Positions 52,242 through 59,993 of a stretch of 64,000 nt of DNA are shown here, piece after piece. Position 1 is the stretch's first letter; the number at the start of each line of letters is the position of its first letter. The notes under the pieces were generated by a model. That model was given only the letters and a program-made list of their open reading frames with translations. It searched no databases and was not told the DNA's origin. A program made the translations under genes and the position numbers. Source of the stretch: CAYOZN01 sp964408455 (lineage in GTDB: Bacteria; Planctomycetota; Phycisphaerae; UBA1845; UTPLA1); NCBI GenBank assembly GCA_964408455.1, contig CAYOZN010000014.1, positions 1-64,000 on the forward strand, in the 5' to 3' direction.

Positions 52242-53866
52242 ACTGCCCGTCTCTCGACGACTGGTCTCTCTTCAGCATGGGCCTGCTGGATGACCGGCAA
52301 CGCACGGCCATGCAGCAGCACGCCGACGCGTGCGACGCCTGCGGTGCCGACCGGGAGAGCGCGCTTGCCCTCGATGCCGAACTGCGCCTCCTTCACTGCG
52401 ACCGCGCAGTCGATCACGATCGCCTGCGTGACAAACTGGTTGAACAACTCCCGGCGGTGCGCGGCGCAACGGCCGACGGCCAGCGCCCCCGCATGCTGCC
52501 GAATTCGAAAGGACGAAGGATCATGCGACTTTTATCAAAGCACCCCATTGGCGCGGCCGGTATCGCCGCCGCGTTGTTGCTCGCCGCCGGCGTCGGCTTT
52601 TTCTGGTCGGCCGGCTCGGTTGCCTGGGCCGATGTGGCCCGGCGCATCGAGCGCGTCGCTTCGGTGAGCGTGCGGCAGACCACGTACGAGATCGGCGCGG
52701 ATGGCGAGAAGCTTTGCAATACCCGGCAGAGCTTTGCATCCGAACTGTACGGTCAGCGCGAAGATACGTACGGCGCCGATGGCAACCTCTTCATGACCGA
52801 GTATATGTTGCCGCGGCGCGGAGAGTGGCTGACGATCGTACACGGCCAGCCGGGCGAGGCCGGTCACTTTGAGCGAACTGCCATGTCGGATGCCGATCGC
52901 CGGCGCATGTCAGCCTTCACGCCGGCAAGCTGGGCGGCATCGTTGCTCAATCTCGGCGAGGCGGATAATGCGCGGACGTTGGATCCCGAAGTGCTCGATG
53001 GCCGGGAGACCGCCGTGTTCGAGAGCGGCCGTCTTACGATCTGGGTCGATGTCGTCTCGCGCCTGCCGGTGAGGCTCGAATCGCGCGGGGCATATTTGGA
53101 GATCTACGACGACTTCCGCTGGGATGAACCGCTGCCGGCCAGGCTGTTCGAGCCGGAGATTCCGGAGGGCTATGTCGATAAATCGCCGCCCGATCCGGTG
53201 ACGAGCCCGCAATCGTGGCTGGCACGCGCGGTCGATGAACTCGGCTCGGTCTATGCCATCGAATATGACACGCGGACCACCCGCCGGATGCCGGGCGTCG
53301 CGCAACCGGTCATGTCGCTCACCGGCAAGCGCTATTTCGCGGAGGGGCTGGGCGTTCGCACGGAGACGTATCAGAACGGCGTATTGATTGCCCTGGAGAT
53401 TTACAACCGCAAAGAAAACACCTGGCTCTGGATCAGTTATCCCACGCGGAAGTACAACCTGGTGAATTTCGAGGAGGGCGAAGAGCGGCAGGGCGGCTGG
53501 CACCTGACGCCGGAGCATTGGATCGAGGGCTTCGCGGTTCTGCCACAGAGCGAACACGTCGAACAACTCGATGTGAAAGTAATCGGCGGGCGCCGCGTCC
53601 GCGGCTTTGAAACGCGTGCGGCGCTGCCGGAAACCTTCGGCGATGTCGAGAGGACCGATCGTTATTGGATTGATGACCAGGCGTTGACACCGGCCCGCTG
53701 CGAACACATCGTGCCGATGCCGAACGGTATGGGAGAAATGGAATTGGTCGAAGAGAATTTCAGATACAACCCGCGGCTGGATGCGGAGCTGTTCGCAATC
53801 GAGGTGCCGGAGGGCTACCAGCCGCTCGCGGAGGATGCCGGCTCCGCGAAAGACACGGCGGATTAA
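52238..53866 (+). CDS. Anti-sigma factor with zinc motif and two periplasmic domains
   Basis: The 542-residue protein has an N-terminal HxxxCxxC zinc motif (His28, Cys32, Cys35), typical of ZAS anti-sigma factors, a membrane helix around residues 100-125, and a large periplasmic part. That part seems to contain two related copies of a domain ending in PEGY (EIPEGYVDKSPPD and EVPEGYQPLAEDA), resembling LolA/RseB-like lipoprotein or lipid-sensing folds. It should hold the upstream sigma factor inactive until an envelope signal arrives. The GTG start overlaps the sigma stop. Confidence 0.8.
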   Translation: MNCPSLDDWSLFSMGLLDDRQRTAMQQHADACDACGADRESALALDAELRLLHCDRAVDHDRLRDKLVEQLPAVRGATADGQRPRMLPNSKGRRIMRLLSKHPIGAAGIAAALLLAAGVGFFWSAGSVAWADVARRIERVASVSVRQTTYEIGADGEKLCNTRQSFASELYGQREDTYGADGNLFMTEYMLPRRGEWLTIVHGQPGEAGHFERTAMSDADRRRMSAFTPASWAASLLNLGEADNARTLDPEVLDGRETAVFESGRLTIWVDVVSRLPVRLESRGAYLEIYDDFRWDEPLPARLFEPEIPEGYVDKSPPDPVTSPQSWLARAVDELGSVYAIEYDTRTTRRMPGVAQPVMSLTGKRYFAEGLGVRTETYQNGVLIALEIYNRKENTWLWISYPTRKYNLVNFEEGEERQGGWHLTPEHWIEGFAVLPQSEHVEQLDVKVIGGRRVRGFETRAALPETFGDVERTDRYWIDDQALTPARCEHIVPMPNGMGEMELVEENFRYNPRLDAELFAIEVPEGYQPLAEDAGSAKDTAD

Positions 53867-53925
53867 CTTCTGCAGGTCCCACGGGCGCGCAGATACGTGC
53901 GCCCCTGCCAGCCTTCACCCACACG

Positions 53926-53958
53926 GCGGGCGTGCGGCCGGTTCCGGCCCGCGCCCGC
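53926..53958. terminator. GC-rich hairpin between convergent genes
   Basis: A long, near-perfect stem (left arm from 53926, right arm to 53958) with a very small loop lies between convergent genes. It lacks a T-run and may end both transcripts. Confidence 0.45.
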
Positions 53959-53976
53959 TGCACATTGGCTGGTGTG

Positions 53977-54762
53977 TCACGATGCCGTCGCCGGCTGTTC
54001 GGCAGGTGACGGCGCCAGATTTGCGACACCGGCTCCGAATCGCCGCCGGTAATACCTGTCGAGCCACGCCGCCGCGACAATGCCGATGACAGTTGGCGCG
54101 ATCCAGGGAATGACGCCGATCGGCCCGTCCGCATGAAGCTGCGGCCACAGGCGCGAGGCGCCGAACACCAGGAATGCCGTGTGAGCTGCAATGCCCGTGC
54201 CGATCATGGCCCCGAAGTGCTCGAACCACCAGTACATGCGATCCGGAGACGGCCTGCGTACGAGCTTGAAGAACGCGAAGCCATCGATAAAACCGATGGG
54301 GCTCAGAACGAGCAGGATAATCGACTTCTGCGCAATTCCGAGAATGACGACGACGACGCTTGCAATAATGCATGCCGCGTGAATGGCATAATTAAATGGC
54401 GTTCGCAACTCCGCCGGGTCGCGCTTTGATCGCAGCACACGCAGTCCGTGCCAGCCGCTGGAAAAGGTAACGAGGGCCAGATACAGGAGAAAAGTCGCAA
54501 AGTTGCGAAACATGGGAACGAGTTCGAGCTGACTTGCCGTGGGGCTGGTGATGCCACGGACCGCCAGTGGCGCGACGAAGGAACCCAGCGCCAACAGCAT
54601 CGCAGTAATGACGACGAGCGTCATCGCGGCGACATAAAGCCACCCGCTCCGCACGTGCAGCCGGCCGCCCTTGCGTGTGATCGCCGGTATCCAGAACAGT
54701 ACCAGGGCCGTGAATCCGGCGACCACGTGGACCTGCAGCATCAGCTTGTGAACGGCGTGCAT
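53977..54762 (-). CDS. Multi-pass membrane protein (DUF2306-like)
   Basis: The 261-residue protein has about seven predicted membrane helices. VHVVAGFTALVLFWIPAITRKGGRLHVRSG is a typical early segment of DUF2306-like proteins, and conserved His residues lie in the helices (HKLMLQVHV, HAACIIAS). It starts 12 nt after the PadR gene stop, so it is likely co-transcribed with and controlled by PadR. The function is unknown. Confidence 0.7.
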   Translation of the reverse strand: MHAVHKLMLQVHVVAGFTALVLFWIPAITRKGGRLHVRSGWLYVAAMTLVVITAMLLALGSFVAPLAVRGITSPTASQLELVPMFRNFATFLLYLALVTFSSGWHGLRVLRSKRDPAELRTPFNYAIHAACIIASVVVVILGIAQKSIILLVLSPIGFIDGFAFFKLVRRPSPDRMYWWFEHFGAMIGTGIAAHTAFLVFGASRLWPQLHADGPIGVIPWIAPTVIGIVAAAWLDRYYRRRFGAGVANLAPSPAEQPATAS

Positions 54763-54774
54763 TGTCGGTTCCTT

Positions 54775-55437
54775 TTATGATTGACGTCGTGATCGCCGGC
54801 GGGGAGCGGTGCGCAAAACACGATCGCCGGACACGTCGGCCTGCAACTCTCCCGAACCGTCTTCGTCTTTCCCGGAAGGCGGGTTCGCCAGACGCCGCTC
54901 TATGCGTTTGATGCAGTCGTCACACCACTTCAGTCGCGACTCGGCCGTGCGCAGGCCCAGATCGAGCGTGAACTGGGCGAAGAAATCGTTGTCATCCAGC
55001 TCATCGGGGTATTTCGGATCGGCCGCCCGCCAGGAAGTTTCAATCGTTCGCAGCTGTTTCAGTCGCGCATCGAGCTGTTCTCGCAAGCGGTGCATGAACC
55101 GCATGGCCGCACGCCGATCGTTGAGGGCCCCTAAAAAGAAGACCTGCGCCAGAAATGTCAGTCGAACGTCACCGACGTCCGGCTCGCCCGAAAGCCACTC
55201 GACAAGGGCGGTCCGGCCGCGGGCCGTCGTCCGGTACACGCGCCGATCGGGCCCGCGCACCGACGGGCGCGTCGTGCTGCGTAACAGGCCCCTCGCCTCG
55301 AGCCGCTTCAGCGTCGGATAGATCTGGGCGAGATTGGCCTGCCAGAAATGCCGCACGCCGCCGTCGAACTCGGCCTTCAGGTCGTATCCCGAGCGAGCAT
55401 GGCATAACAGACCCAGTAATATGCATTCGAGCGACAT
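54775..55437 (-). CDS. PadR-family transcriptional regulator
   Basis: The 220-residue protein starts MSLECILLGLLCHARSGYDL, the winged-helix N-terminus of PadR proteins, and continues LAQIYPTLKRLEARGLL. The C-terminal part has the long helical dimerisation region of PadR (MRFMHRLREQLDARLKQL). PadR proteins often sense small molecules or antibiotics and repress a nearby transporter or membrane-protein gene; here the next gene encodes a membrane protein. A perfect palindrome 9 bp upstream of the start suggests autorepression. Confidence 0.9.
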   Translation of the reverse strand: MSLECILLGLLCHARSGYDLKAEFDGGVRHFWQANLAQIYPTLKRLEARGLLRSTTRPSVRGPDRRVYRTTARGRTALVEWLSGEPDVGDVRLTFLAQVFFLGALNDRRAAMRFMHRLREQLDARLKQLRTIETSWRAADPKYPDELDDNDFFAQFTLDLGLRTAESRLKWCDDCIKRIERRLANPPSGKDEDGSGELQADVSGDRVLRTAPRRRSRRQS

Positions 55438-55446
55438 GTGGCAACA

Positions 55447-55466
55447 CTATATAAGAACTTATATAG
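55447..55466. promoter_or_regulatory. PadR operator candidate
   Basis: CTATATAAGAACTTATATAG is a perfect 9-2-9 inverted repeat and the most AT-rich element in a GC-rich region. It lies 9 bp upstream of the PadR ATG, over the expected promoter. It is the clearest dimer-binding site in the window. Confidence 0.7.
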
Positions 55467-55734
55467 CAAACAACGGACCTGATTGTTCGCGCTTTCTCGG
55501 GGACAACTCGGAAAAACTGCCCATTGGTCCGTCGTACCGCTACAAGAATGAGTGAACGCCTCTATTATCGGAATTAGCTCATCATTGTTGTTTGAGACCG
55601 CGGGGAGCTTTGCTACAGATGCCCGCTCTACACTGTTCGGAAAGCCTCCGCAGGGTTACTATCTCGCCGTCGGCCGCAAGCATTTAGGCAGGCCGTGCCG
55701 GTCTTCACCTCTTGCCCGCAAAGGAGCTCGATTC

Positions 55735-56568
55735 ATGTCTCAGGCGTCAAAGTACGTTGCCGAGGCCATCGGAACATTTGCACTGTGTTTCGTCGGCGCA
55801 GGTGCGATCTGCACCGCCACCTGGAAGGGCTATCTCGGCGGCGCGGACCTGGTCGGCATCGCGCTGGCTCACGGTTTAATCCTGTCAATCGGCATCAGCG
55901 CCACAATGAACGTCTCCGGCGGCCATCTCAATCCGGCCGTGACGGCGGCGATGCTGGTAACGCGGCGAATCTCGATCGGCGATGCCATCGGCTACGTCGC
56001 TTCGCAGCTCATCGGTGGCGTCGCCGCCGGCGCGTTGCTGTTTCTCATCTACGATGGGCTTATGACGGAGGCGGTACCCGGTCTCAGCGGGTCCGGCGGT
56101 GCCAGCGTCATCAGCTCGGCCGCGCTCGGCACGCCGACATTCACCAAGATCAGCGCTACCACCGCCGCCCTGGTCGAGGTGTTCACCACCTTCCTGCTCG
56201 TCTTCGCCGTCTTCGGCACCGCCGCCGATCCGCGAGCCCACAAGATCGGCGGTTTCGGCATCGGCATGACACTCTGTGCCTGCATCTTCCTCGCCGGTCC
56301 GCTGACCGGCGCGGCGCTCAATCCTGCCCGCTACTTCGGGACCGGCATCGTGGCCGCCGTAAAGGGCGGCATGACGACCTTCTGGTCGCAGCAGTGGGTC
56401 TATTGGGTCGGCCCGATCGCCGGCGGCGTGCTGGCGGGTCTGATCTACGACAATCTGCTGATGGACAAGTCAGCCCGTCAGCCGGCCGAGTTGGTGCGCA
56501 CGTCGCAGCAGTCCGGGGCCGTGCTTCCCAGCGGGTCCGACAAGGGTGCAAAAGAGCGCGTTCACTGA
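55735..56568 (+). CDS. Aquaporin / MIP-family channel
   Basis: The 277-residue protein has six predicted membrane helices and both NPA motifs, GGHLNPAVT and GAALNPARYFG, with Arg after the second NPA as in aquaporins. It forms a water or small-solute channel in the inner membrane. The ATG at 55735 follows AAGGAG at good spacing. The C-terminal tail is polar. AqpZ-type water transport is more likely than glycerol transport, but selectivity residues were not resolved. Confidence 0.9.
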   Translation: MSQASKYVAEAIGTFALCFVGAGAICTATWKGYLGGADLVGIALAHGLILSIGISATMNVSGGHLNPAVTAAMLVTRRISIGDAIGYVASQLIGGVAAGALLFLIYDGLMTEAVPGLSGSGGASVISSAALGTPTFTKISATTAALVEVFTTFLLVFAVFGTAADPRAHKIGGFGIGMTLCACIFLAGPLTGAALNPARYFGTGIVAAVKGGMTTFWSQQWVYWVGPIAGGVLAGLIYDNLLMDKSARQPAELVRTSQQSGAVLPSGSDKGAKERVH

Positions 56569-56570
56569 CA

Positions 56571-57608
56571 TCATTGCGTGCCGGCCGCGTTCGGCGTCAA
56601 GCGGGCGATCACGTCGCGCGCCGCGACTTCGAAATCTGGAAATTGAAATACAAAGCCGTGACTCAAGAGCCGGCCGGGGACGACCCGCCGGCTCTTGATG
56701 ATCAGTTCGGTCTCGGTGCGCAGGAAGAATGCGCCGATCTCCAGCATCCAGCGCGTCGCCGGCAAACCAACTCTCCGCCCGAGGTTATTGCGCAGAATGC
56801 GCATCATGTTGGCGTTCGGCAGCGGATTTGGTGACGCGACATTCACCGCGCCCGACAGGGGGCCATTCAGGTTAACGCCGCCTGCGCCCGGTTCGCCCGC
56901 CGGCGCGTTCTCGCCGCTGTCGATGAGCCACTCGATCGCGCGGCAGAAGTCCACTTCGTGAATCCACGATACATACTGCCGTCCGTGGCCCATCCGGCCG
57001 CCGAGACCCAGCCGCACCAGCCGCGTTAAGACCGCCGCCACGCCGCCGTCGCCCGGTGCGAGGACCATTGCGGTACGCAGCGCGACCTTCCGCGTCTGCG
57101 GCACGCGCGCCGCGTCGAACTCCCGCTCCCAGGCCGTGGCGATCTCGATGGAGAAGGCGTCCTTCGCCTCCCGTGTCGCGCCGATGACGCCCGTCGCCTC
57201 GTCCATGTCCTTGTCGTACGAATGGCGGTAGATGGTGGCGGTGCTGGAATTGAGCCAAACCCGCGGCGGATTCTCGCAGGCCGCGATGACCTGCCCGAGC
57301 ACGCGAGTGGATTCGACGCGCGAGTTCATCATCGCACGCCGGTTGGCGCGCGTGTAGCGGCAATTGACCGAGCGGCCGGCGAGGTTCAGCACGACGTCGG
57401 CGCCATTTATTTCCTGGGACCAATCGCCCGGCGTCCGCCCGTCCCACGCGATCGTGCGCACGTCGCCGATCGTGGCGCGCTGCGGCGGTGCCGACCGGCT
57501 GAGAATCACCACGCTCCAGCCGCGCTGCGCAAACCATGCCGCAATGATTCGGCCCAGAAAGCCGCTCCCGCCGGGCACCACGAGTTTGCGCGCCGCTGCC
57601 GATGTCAT
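56571..57608 (-). CDS. NAD-dependent epimerase/dehydratase (TIGR01777/YfcH-like)
   Basis: The 345-residue Rossmann protein has the nucleotide motif VPGGSGFLGRII (residues ~11-22). VLNLAGRSVNCRYTRANRRAMMNSRVESTR is diagnostic of the YfcH/SulA subgroup. The canonical YxxxK catalytic motif is replaced, as is usual for this subgroup. The function in the cell is not established. It is convergent with the aquaporin gene, 2 nt apart, and no partner gene lies upstream. Confidence 0.88.
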   Translation of the reverse strand: MTSAAARKLVVPGGSGFLGRIIAAWFAQRGWSVVILSRSAPPQRATIGDVRTIAWDGRTPGDWSQEINGADVVLNLAGRSVNCRYTRANRRAMMNSRVESTRVLGQVIAACENPPRVWLNSSTATIYRHSYDKDMDEATGVIGATREAKDAFSIEIATAWEREFDAARVPQTRKVALRTAMVLAPGDGGVAAVLTRLVRLGLGGRMGHGRQYVSWIHEVDFCRAIEWLIDSGENAPAGEPGAGGVNLNGPLSGAVNVASPNPLPNANMMRILRNNLGRRVGLPATRWMLEIGAFFLRTETELIIKSRRVVPGRLLSHGFVFQFPDFEVAARDVIARLTPNAAGTQ

Positions 57609-57823
57609 GCCAATTGCCCTCGCCGCCGTAACGCCCCGCGTTTACGCAGGACCGGCGATCTCTCAAAAACCTACTCTGTGAAACGAGATCGGGCCAATAC
57701 TTGCGCATGCTTTCAAAAACACTGTGCAACTGGCACATGCATGCTCTCGGAAGTGAAAATGCCGTCGGATTCGGGTGGCGGTCCGGGCGAAAGCAGTCAG
57801 GCGGCGAAAGCCACCAAATAGCA

Positions 57824-57863
57824 CGGCCGGGCCTGGTTCCATATCGGAACGCAGGCCCGGCCG
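57824..57863 (-). terminator. Strong hairpin after the cysteine-rich genes
   Basis: CGGCCGGGCCTG and its complement form a very stable stem with a one-base bulge (57824-57840 with 57846-57863). It lies about 25 nt downstream of the cysteine-rich gene stop on the minus strand and is followed by a weak T-rich stretch. Confidence 0.65.
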
Positions 57864-57888
57864 CTGATTCTCTGTCGTCACACCGGGA

Positions 57889-58938
57889 TCAGTGACAGGC
57901 TGCAATGCCGTCGGCACTGCAAGCCGGCGTTGCCCGCGTCACGCTGCACCGGCACGCATGTGGGCCAGCTTGACACGACGCTGCCGCCGGCGTTCGAGCC
58001 TGGCAGCAACTCGCCCTGTCCGTCGAACAGTTGGTCATCTGGCGACACATTGTCGTGCAGGACCGCTGTCGACGGGCGACCGCGCATCCGATTCCGCACG
58101 GTGTGCGCACCGCATTGCATTGTGCGCTGCACCTCGCTACTGCGGCCGGCTGGCAGCCAGCACCACCACCGACGCCGCAGCAGGCACGGGCCGTCGCGCA
58201 CGTCGCGACGCCGCAATTCGTCGCCCGCGCGCCGGCCATCTCGCCGCAGCAGGAGTGACTGCCACTTCTCCGCGACGATGAGGAATCGCAGCAGGCATGG
58301 CCACGGCACACCGCATCGGCCGCGCCGCGCTTCATGCCGCAGGCGCTCACCGCTGTGCCGGTGACCGCTCCGCAGGCGGCTTTTCCGTCGCAACTGGCGG
58401 AATTGGTGGAACAGGCAGAAGCGCATGTCGCTGCACAGGTGCGAACGCAGGCTTCATCGCAGGACTCGCCGCAAGCCTGGCTCAGGGCTTCACGGCAGGC
58501 GCTTTGACAGGCATCTGAACACGTTGAGGCCGTCTTCCCGACAGGGCGTTGACTGGCGCAATTGGCAGCGCAGCGGTTCGCACAGAGTTCGGCGCAGCGG
58601 CTGGCGACGCGCTCGATGCATGCGTCGTCGCATTTCTCCCCGCAGGCCTGGCGCAGTGCCTCGCGGCAGGCGCTGGCGCAGGCCTCTTGGCAGGCCTGCT
58701 CGCAGTTCTGGCTTGCACCATTCTCTTCCGAACTGGTTGCAACTGTCCTGGCGCTGGTCTTCGCCGCCTGGGGAGCCTGCATACAGCAGGCGCTGGTTGT
58801 GCCGCATTCCGAGCGGCACTCGGCGCGTGAATGGTTACGGGTCTCGGGTGCGATGTTCAGCGCCGAAACCGCCGCTCCGGCCGGAGCGGCGATACAGAAT
58901 AGAAGCGTGCTACAACAGATTGTCGTGAGAATTCGCAT
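57889..58938 (-). CDS. Secreted cysteine-rich protein with C-x3-C helical repeats
   Basis: The 349-residue product has a signal peptide (MRILTTICCSTLLFCIAAPA, cleavage near AGA). I count about 54 cysteines, over 15 percent. Two related blocks (about residues 79-127 and 139-176) contain Cys every three or four residues: CEQACQEACASAC, then QACGEKCDDACIERVASRC; and CSDACQSAC, then QACGESCDEACVRTC. These would place cysteines along one face of helices, as in copper-storage (Csp) proteins. The C-terminal half is rich in CC and Cys-Gly pairs. It probably binds metal or forms many disulfides in the envelope. A hairpin covers its ribosome site. The similar gene upstream suggests a co-acting pair. 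No named family was recognised. Confidence 0.7.
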   Translation of the reverse strand: MRILTTICCSTLLFCIAAPAGAAVSALNIAPETRNHSRAECRSECGTTSACCMQAPQAAKTSARTVATSSEENGASQNCEQACQEACASACREALRQACGEKCDDACIERVASRCAELCANRCAANCASQRPVGKTASTCSDACQSACREALSQACGESCDEACVRTCAATCASACSTNSASCDGKAACGAVTGTAVSACGMKRGAADAVCRGHACCDSSSSRRSGSHSCCGEMAGARATNCGVATCATARACCGVGGGAGCQPAAVARCSAQCNAVRTPCGIGCAVARRQRSCTTMCRQMTNCSTDRASCCQARTPAAASCQAGPHACRCSVTRATPACSADGIAACH

Positions 58939-58954
58939 AAGGAAAGATCCTTAT
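58937..58954 (-). promoter_or_regulatory. Inverted repeat over the ribosome site and start of the cysteine-rich gene
   Basis: ATAAGGA and TCCTTAT (7-bp arms, 4-nt loop) form a hairpin that includes the AAGGA ribosome site and the first bases of the AUG. It could control translation of the cysteine-rich gene, or be an operator at the DNA level. A T/A-rich stretch (58955-58980) lies just upstream on the minus strand. Confidence 0.6.
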
Positions 58955-59148
58955 CAAAATTAGTTGTTTTCAGTCACGGATTAGCGACATGCGCAAGACA
59001 CTCCCTGCCGCACTGAGCGGTAGTGGTGGTACTTGCGCGTGCGTGTGAGGTGGCGCGTTGGCCCGCGGTCTGCGCGAGCGCAATGCGACCATATTGGAAA
59101 TCAGGCAGATTCAGCGTGCGCGCAGCGGTGCTGGCGCATTTCGACAAA

Positions 59149-59868
59149 TCATTTAAGCCAGGTGCAGAACATCGCCTGGCGGGAGGCGCAGGCACTCGAG
59201 TGCAGTGCCGTTACCGCAGCGGGCCGGCGACAAAGTGTGATTGGTTCGATGTCCGCCGCGACTTGCTCATCGTTGGGCAGCGTCACTCTTTCAGAGGGGG
59301 CTCGCGTGACGGCGACCGTCTGCCGCGACTCCGGCGGACGCGGCGTTCGCAGCGGGCAGCAGGCGCACCATTCGCACGGCAGGATCACCACACAGCATTG
59401 CGATGGCTGGCGCGCATCGGCGTCGGACAAGCCGCCATCCGGCTCTGCCGGCAATGCTGAACCGCGCGGCTCGCCTTCGCATCCTGCCAGGCCGCAGTGG
59501 CCGTCGCACGTGGGCGGGGCTTCCACCGGCTCGATTCTGCAACATGAAGAGGATGTCGCAGGCCGGGCGGGAAGCGCCTCGCAACACAGTTGCTCGTGAC
59601 CTGTCGCCTTCGTATCGCATGCGTCAGACGTGTCGCATGAGATTATGACGGCACAATAGACGCTCCCCGGCGGCGGCTCGACCAGCCCGGCGCATTCCGC
59701 ATCTGTCGCGGGGCGGCAGCTTGCCTCGATCGCGGCGCCACTCTCGGAGCACGCACCGATCCTGGCGCCGCACTCATCCGGCATCGTGCCGGCGCAACCC
59801 TTGCACTCCCGCTGCGAGGGCAGGGCGGGCATCAGCATCATCGTGGTCAGCAGGAGCCGCAGAATCAT
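59149..59868 (-). CDS. Second secreted cysteine-rich protein
   Basis: The 239-residue protein starts with a signal peptide (MILRLLLTTMMLMPALPSQR). It has about 25 cysteines, including CC pairs (LCCEAL, SSCCRI, QCCVV) and CEWCACC near residue 167. The pattern differs from the downstream protein, but the composition and location make a pair. The gene is 211 bp upstream of it on the same strand, with no gene between. Possible roles are metal binding or disulfide-bonded structure in the envelope. No family was recognised, and the C-terminal ~60 residues are mixed and Cys-poor. Confidence 0.6.
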   Translation of the reverse strand: MILRLLLTTMMLMPALPSQRECKGCAGTMPDECGARIGACSESGAAIEASCRPATDAECAGLVEPPPGSVYCAVIISCDTSDACDTKATGHEQLCCEALPARPATSSSCCRIEPVEAPPTCDGHCGLAGCEGEPRGSALPAEPDGGLSDADARQPSQCCVVILPCEWCACCPLRTPRPPESRQTVAVTRAPSERVTLPNDEQVAADIEPITLCRRPAAVTALHSSACASRQAMFCTWLK

Positions 59869-59993
59869 GGCAACAGTCGCAAGGAGTACAAATCGTAGCA
59901 GGTCGCGCGAGCCGCGGCCAGCTATTCATGCCTGCTGCGGCGGACGCGTGGCGTTGCGCCCCTTTATTTTTCGCGCAAGATCCCTCCACGTTT

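Noticed and set aside
57695..57821. Short plus-strand peptide genes near the epimerase
   Set aside because: Only about 26-40 codons, no family, and it lies in a region rich in terminator-like sequence.
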